Of a DNA stretch of 64,000 nt, positions 59,672-64,000 are shown one piece after another. The notes under the pieces are model-generated. The model was not told where the DNA came from, ran no database searches, and saw only the letters and a program-made list of their open reading frames with translations. The DNA is from Hormiphora californensis (lineage: Eukaryota; Ctenophora; Tentaculata; Cydippida; Pleurobrachiidae). The stretch lies in the NCBI GenBank assembly GCA_020137815.1, contig CM035353.1:4207210-4271209 (forward strand). The letters are read 5' to 3'. A program made the position numbers and the translations under genes. How positions within the stretch are numbered: position 1 is the first letter of the stretch; each line of letters opens with the position of its first letter.

Positions 59672-61996
59672 CTAGTTATCAGTTCCGAATCTCGTGGCAA
59701 ACTTCCTCCATGCCTTCCACAGGATGTCTGCTAAATTCCTATAGATAGAACTGTAAAAGATGGGATTCAGGAGGCTGTTGCTAGGCAATACCACTAAGGT
59801 GAATACCTCTTGAACGATTTCCGATGGCGCTGCCGGGTTAATCCAACTGAAGTAGAAGATAGTGAAAATATAGGAAAGCCACGCAACCACCTGACTACCA
59901 ATCAGCAGGGACATCTTCAGAGCGAGCTTCTTCACATTATTAACCGAGTTTGGTTGTGCCCCGGCCTCCACACTGGTCTTGTGGCTCGTTACCAGGATAG
60001 ATATGTAGGACACGGATAGCGTGATCATCAGCATGGTCACCAACCCGCAGTATCCGATCTTGTAAGGGCATGTAGGAGAGTTGGTTTTTGAACACATTCG
60101 CCACGCACAGAGGACTGTTTCCATAGTAATTCCAATGGGTAGGTAATCAAATATGGTCGGGTCTGATGTGATGTTCCGGAGATCCTCAAGAACGGCTTCC
60201 ATGCCCCTATCTCCAGGTGTACTGTTGTAAACCAGGGTGTGCATTTTGGAGATGTGGGAGCCATCGAAGCGCTGTATAAATGGATTTAACCTTGGTCCCG
60301 TGAGAACCATATTGGTCCGAAAGAACTCCTGTATTCTCCAGTTGGGGATAACTGGAATTAGTGCATGGACCACGTTGAATATGCCAATGGCTCCTGTTGT
60401 AACCCATGCTCCTCTCACAGAGAACGAGTCGACGTGATCGAGGAAAATGAGAAACCTTACAAGACTCATCGCAGTGATGGTCATAAATGAACCATGGGCG
60501 GAGATCGAGAAAACGCAGCCAAGCCCAGCGCATAAGAAGCTAGATCTCCACTTTGCATCAACTTTGCAGTAGTCGTCAATAGTGTAAAGGACAACTGCAA
60601 CCACGACCAACATGATAAGGTAGACCCCCATGAGGAGATCATATCCAGCCACCTGCATTCGGAATATCCTATCTACCTTACCCTTCTCACTTTCCGGCGT
60701 TTCCCAGTATGTCTCGAAGCCTATGAGGAGGTTCAACGTTACAACAGCCAAGCCTACCACTAGAGTCGATCCGAGGAGGGCATTGTTCCCAATCATTAAT
60801 TTGCTGCTACTCAATGTACCGATCTTACATCCCTCACACTCATCGCGGCCATTGGCACAGTCCCTCACCCCATCGCACACCTCGCTCTGTGCTACCCAGG
60901 AGATATCTCCATCTTCTTTGGAACAGTAAAACCGGTTCGGACAATACAGCTCGTCTAAGCTGTTGTCACACTCAGTGGTCCCATCGCACAGCTTATCCAG
61001 GGTGACGTCAACTTGCTTCAAATCATCTGTCGCGGTAGGAATTATTGTATCAGGAGAAAGCTCCTGAACTGCAACAAAAACCCGACTGCACAGGTCTGTG
61101 ACCCATTTTGAAATGTTAACCCAATAGTACTCCTCCTCTAATATGTGTTGGCATTCAATTTTCTCAAAAATTTGTCGGAGTGGGTGGCCCGAATAATCCA
61201 GAAACACATTTGTGATTCTGCTCTGGGAATTTACCAGAACTCTACCTACTGTAGCATTCTGGCCTACGGTGAGTGATGAATTGCAGTTGATCACGTCATC
61301 AAAACCCCGACAATTTAGATACTGGAGGGAATCTTTTATGGAGCAAGCGTGTTCCTCAGAGAGACAAGTGTGATATGAACCATCATTCAAACATGTCAAG
61401 TCCACGACATTTTTGCTACACAGACACTCATCGAGACTATGTAGACATTGGCCGACCCCATCGCACACCTGTGAAAAGGGGATACACCCAGGACCTCTCG
61501 GACAAAAGAACCTCGATTCACCATTCTCACAACCACACTCGTCCGTGGAACAGAAGCTCGTTTCTGAGCACTCAAGTGTCCCCATGGTTGCTTTGGAATG
61601 CAATGTAACTATATTACATGTCATATTGATGTTTCCAAAAGACAACTCCTTAAGAAGTTTCATCTTTTCGTCGACCTTGCGAGGACCTTCACCAATGAGG
61701 AACCTGTTTCCGTCCATGTTGGTGGCCAACCATATAGCATCTGGAAAAAATGGGCATTTCGTTTCGTAAAATTCCGGTGTTCTGAACAGTAGCTGGACAT
61801 TCTTGGTGGCGTTAACAAATCTCCAATGTGTGGTTTTAGAATACCATAGCTGCCACTTTAGAGCTTCTAAACACCGACTACCCTCGGTATTTCCGTAAGA
61901 GCATTGACGATTAGCCCTTTCTCGATAATCTATCACCATCAAGTTGCTGGTCACTGCTCCAACAATGAGAAATACCATGATACAGACAACGGCCAT
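59672..61996 (-). CDS. LDLa-rich class A GPCR (receptor 2), 774 aa
   Basis: A single uninterrupted frame with ATG at 61996 followed by a signal peptide (MAVVCIMVFLIVGAVTSN). The ectodomain is Cys-rich with LDLa modules (VCDGVGQCLHSLDEC, LCDGTTECDNSLDELYC, VCDGVRDCANGRDEC). Seven helices follow in the last 350 residues, with a long second extracellular loop and NPIFY (NPxxY) in helix 7. It is the tandem paralogue of receptor 1 in the same orientation, but with its own start and no introns in the frame. The ligand is unknown; relaxin-receptor/GRL101-like GPCRs are the nearest known architecture. Exons resembling the receptor 1 N terminus lie upstream (62.8-63.1 kb) and may be an alternative 5' part or a relic. 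Confidence 0.8.
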   Translation of the reverse strand: MAVVCIMVFLIVGAVTSNLMVIDYRERANRQCSYGNTEGSRCLEALKWQLWYSKTTHWRFVNATKNVQLLFRTPEFYETKCPFFPDAIWLATNMDGNRFLIGEGPRKVDEKMKLLKELSFGNINMTCNIVTLHSKATMGTLECSETSFCSTDECGCENGESRFFCPRGPGCIPFSQVCDGVGQCLHSLDECLCSKNVVDLTCLNDGSYHTCLSEEHACSIKDSLQYLNCRGFDDVINCNSSLTVGQNATVGRVLVNSQSRITNVFLDYSGHPLRQIFEKIECQHILEEEYYWVNISKWVTDLCSRVFVAVQELSPDTIIPTATDDLKQVDVTLDKLCDGTTECDNSLDELYCPNRFYCSKEDGDISWVAQSEVCDGVRDCANGRDECEGCKIGTLSSSKLMIGNNALLGSTLVVGLAVVTLNLLIGFETYWETPESEKGKVDRIFRMQVAGYDLLMGVYLIMLVVVAVVLYTIDDYCKVDAKWRSSFLCAGLGCVFSISAHGSFMTITAMSLVRFLIFLDHVDSFSVRGAWVTTGAIGIFNVVHALIPVIPNWRIQEFFRTNMVLTGPRLNPFIQRFDGSHISKMHTLVYNSTPGDRGMEAVLEDLRNITSDPTIFDYLPIGITMETVLCAWRMCSKTNSPTCPYKIGYCGLVTMLMITLSVSYISILVTSHKTSVEAGAQPNSVNNVKKLALKMSLLIGSQVVAWLSYIFTIFYFSWINPAAPSEIVQEVFTLVVLPSNSLLNPIFYSSIYRNLADILWKAWRKFATRFGTDN

Positions 61997-61999
61997 AGT

Positions 62000-62785
62000 T
62001 ACAACCTTTATAGCCGCGTAAAGAGTGGTATCAAAATCATTATCACTGCGCTGGCAAGCGCAAAGGTGACCCCATCCATTCCCCGAAAAAATTCCCTCAA
62101 GAAACGGCCTGCTTGCTCACATCGCGTATTATATAATTATAATATTATATAAAATTAATTGAAATTAGTGGGCCGGAAAGGTTGCCCTATTATTTGAGCT
62201 ATCTTTGACACATTAACATTCATGGGCTACAGACGTCAGACAAGGTACAGTCTATGCTTCGTCTATATGTACAAGGTAATGTACTGGTTCCAAAGGTAGC
62301 TCAAATGATCACATACTATTGCAGCTGTTGCTACCATTTATAAGGCGATTATAACTAGCGTGGGGAGCTTTAATAGTAACTTTAGTCACACCTTTATTTA
62401 TGAAACAATGGAGCAGAGAAAGTAATCGATGCGCATATTATATCACGCTAATACAATGCCTCGAGATATAATATATATTTTCTTTTATAAAGAAAGAAAC
62501 GATAATCTGATCGTATCGTTTTTTAACGACTATCGTGGTCAACATAAATTCAGAATTCTGAATAATGAGATCTGAGCAAGTATTAAATAGGGAAGAAAAT
62601 CGAAAAATACTGGGCTTGACCGGGAATTGAACCAGGGATCTTCAGAGAGACATATTGTATAGCTTCGAGCAATATAATATGTGTGAAAGGATCGCAGTCG
62701 CCATTTCGTCATTTCTCAACCGATATATCTTAGAGTCTCCAAAGTGGTTTGTCAATTGGAGCTCCGGTTCAAAAGTTAACAAAAA
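62000..62785. other. AT-rich gap upstream of receptor 2
   Basis: AT-rich sequence with short TATAATAT palindromes. Near 62608-62645 the minus strand has a B-box-like GGTTCAATTCCCGG and CTGAAGATCCCTGG, a possible decayed tRNA or SINE. No exon supported. Confidence 0.35.
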
Positions 62786-62789
62786 AAAG

Positions 62790-63110
62790 TGTCCGAAACA
62801 AGCTCATAAGATCCATCGAATCTTTCACACCAAGTCCCACATTGTGGGAAGGAACTTTGGATCTTTAGGTTTCCAGTTAAACATGCCTGGTAAAGTTTAG
62901 TATCATTGGCACAAGTTGTGTTAATTTTAGTAATCGAGTGTCGGTGGAAGCTTGTAACAACAAAGTTGATGTGCCCAACCCCACATCGGGGCAAACCCGC
63001 TTAAGGAATCCTCCATACTCTCGTACAGGACAGTCATCAGGATGAGTGATGGCTCTTCTTTGGAGGAGAATTAACCACCATGACCAGTAAAGTGATAGCC
63101 GGAGAATCAT
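62790..63110 (-). pseudogene. Receptor-type N-terminal exons (paralogous to receptor 1), status unclear
   Basis: From ATG 63110 on the minus strand: MILRLSLYWSWWLILL (signal-like), then CPVREYGGFLKRVC, matching CPIKDHNGFLKRVC of receptor 1 exon 1. In a shifted frame further on, CLTGNLKIQSSFPQCGTWC matches the FPQCGGWC part of receptor 1 exon 2. No clean splice chain into the 774-aa frame was found, and a frame change lies between the two parts. Either 5' exons of receptor 2 with an indel or a decayed copy. Confidence 0.55.
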
Positions 63111-63869
63111 ATATAAAGCACAATTAGAGACGCAATTTAATGGTACCTTTAAAAATAAAAGGCTCCGACTAAGTACCTCCGACTTAGATGGCTTATATAT
63201 CGTTCGTATTGGAACCATTTGACCAAATTGGTGTGGCTGCATATGAATAAATTCGTATAATTAATGCGAAGCTGTTCAATAAACCACGTAATTCTCAACG
63301 TGAGTCGTGTGAGTACTGGGTCACGTGTCAGATCTATGAGGGTCGGCACTCATGTCTCATCATACCTTATTGAACAAGAAGTGGCCGTTCGTTCAGCAGT
63401 ATCTACGCGACAGTGCTCCTTCATTAAAAATTTCATGCGAGCTGAAGTTGTGCTGTTCAGGACTATTTGGTAACTATGAAGAAGGAAATCGCGCGCGCAC
63501 ACACTGACTGAATACCCTGATGGGTTTTGACAGAATTTCCTCTCCGCGCGTTCCTGACATGACATCACAGTCACGCCATTAAGGTCCTGTTGCCATGAAC
63601 ACGGTTTCAAGTTTCGGGTCTTCTGCTGTTCTCCTGCTGATCTGATCACATTTCACTTAATTAGCCAACCTCATCAGAACCACTGTCAGTGTCACATTTC
63701 TCATAAGCAGATCAGCTCTGTACTCATATGTCTTTCCACACCCATTATTATGGGAGTGCCGAATGGAACTATGATGGAAAACTCAAAAGCGGGCAATGAA
63801 AAACTTTAAACAGCCGGCCCTCTTTTTGGGAGCAGATGTTTTAACTCTGCCGGCAGTCAGTGATTATTT

Positions 63870-64000
63870 CGGAACATAATTGAGCAATTCAGTCACCATA
63901 GTTACCGATTTAGTTGCCATAGCAACCATCAAATATGGGACTAAAGAGGGCCACCCGGCAAAGCCGGGTGGTTTGTGAACACCCCTTATTTAAGGTGCAC
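63870..64000 (-). mobile_element. Repeat family R2, inverted copy running off the right edge
   Basis: The reverse complement matches 12303-12450: GTGCACCTTAAATAAGGGGT, the CACCCGGCTTTGCCGGGTGG hairpin and GGTTGCTATGGCAACTAAAT. The remainder lies outside the window or merges with 63.1-63.9 kb, where no gene was found. Confidence 0.55.

Noticed and set aside
62605-62650. Possible tRNA gene (minus strand)
   Set aside because: Only B-box-like and anticodon-arm-like pieces; no complete cloverleaf.

Overview
The window is animal nuclear DNA. Genes are split by many short GT-AG introns, the conserved genes are animal orthologues, and small non-autonomous DNA transposons are dense. LDLa-ectodomain rhodopsin-type receptors and secreted proteins pairing a farnesoic-acid-methyltransferase-like domain with sushi (CCP) domains would fit a sponge or another early-branching invertebrate. 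That placement is inference. Exons were joined by hand from splice signals, reading phase and family similarity; no search was run.

Layout. 1.2-9.0 kb (-): TMEM260, running off the left edge, with a CCP/FAMeT-like secreted gene (2.3-3.2 kb, +) in one intron and a truncated LINE endonuclease fragment (5.9-6.8 kb, +). 10.5-12.8 kb (-): a complete six-exon cytosolic sulfotransferase. 12.8-15.4 kb: foldback transposons. 15.5-33.4 kb (+): SF3B3, 11 exons; its 11.6-kb intron 8 holds two more CCP/FAMeT-like genes on the opposite strand. 33.9-36.1 kb (+): NDRG-family gene, 3' end not found. 36-40.8 kb: transposons, including a 1.36-kb hAT-type element. 40.9-44.9 kb (-): LDLa receptor 1. 45.2-46.9 kb: foldbacks, one flanked by TTAA. 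47.6-48.3 kb (+): RRP36. 48.8-50.4 kb (+): FAM227. 50.5-59.5 kb (+): an unidentified 12-exon gene with a GalNAc-transferase-like pseudoenzyme nested on the opposite strand (53.8-56.9 kb). 59.7-63.1 kb (-): LDLa receptor 2 and related N-terminal exons.

Most unusual: at least six exon/intron junctions are themselves the repeat unit of a tandem array, so the real splice site is followed or preceded by 1-9 copies of itself (TMEM260, SF3B3 twice, NDRG, the GalNAc-T-like gene, the unidentified gene). In addition, a MITE starts within 8 nt of the 5' splice site in NDRG and in SF3B3, and one intron of LDLa receptor 1 is bounded by a 15-bp direct repeat that supplies both splice sites, as expected for an inserted (introner-like) intron. 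An 880-bp stretch at 52.5-53.4 kb carries a recurring hairpin motif CTCA-N5-TGAGGTGC in both orientations.

Reading frames of several conserved genes are broken by single-base indels, mostly +1, clustered in SF3B3 exon 10. Assembly error is the simplest explanation.
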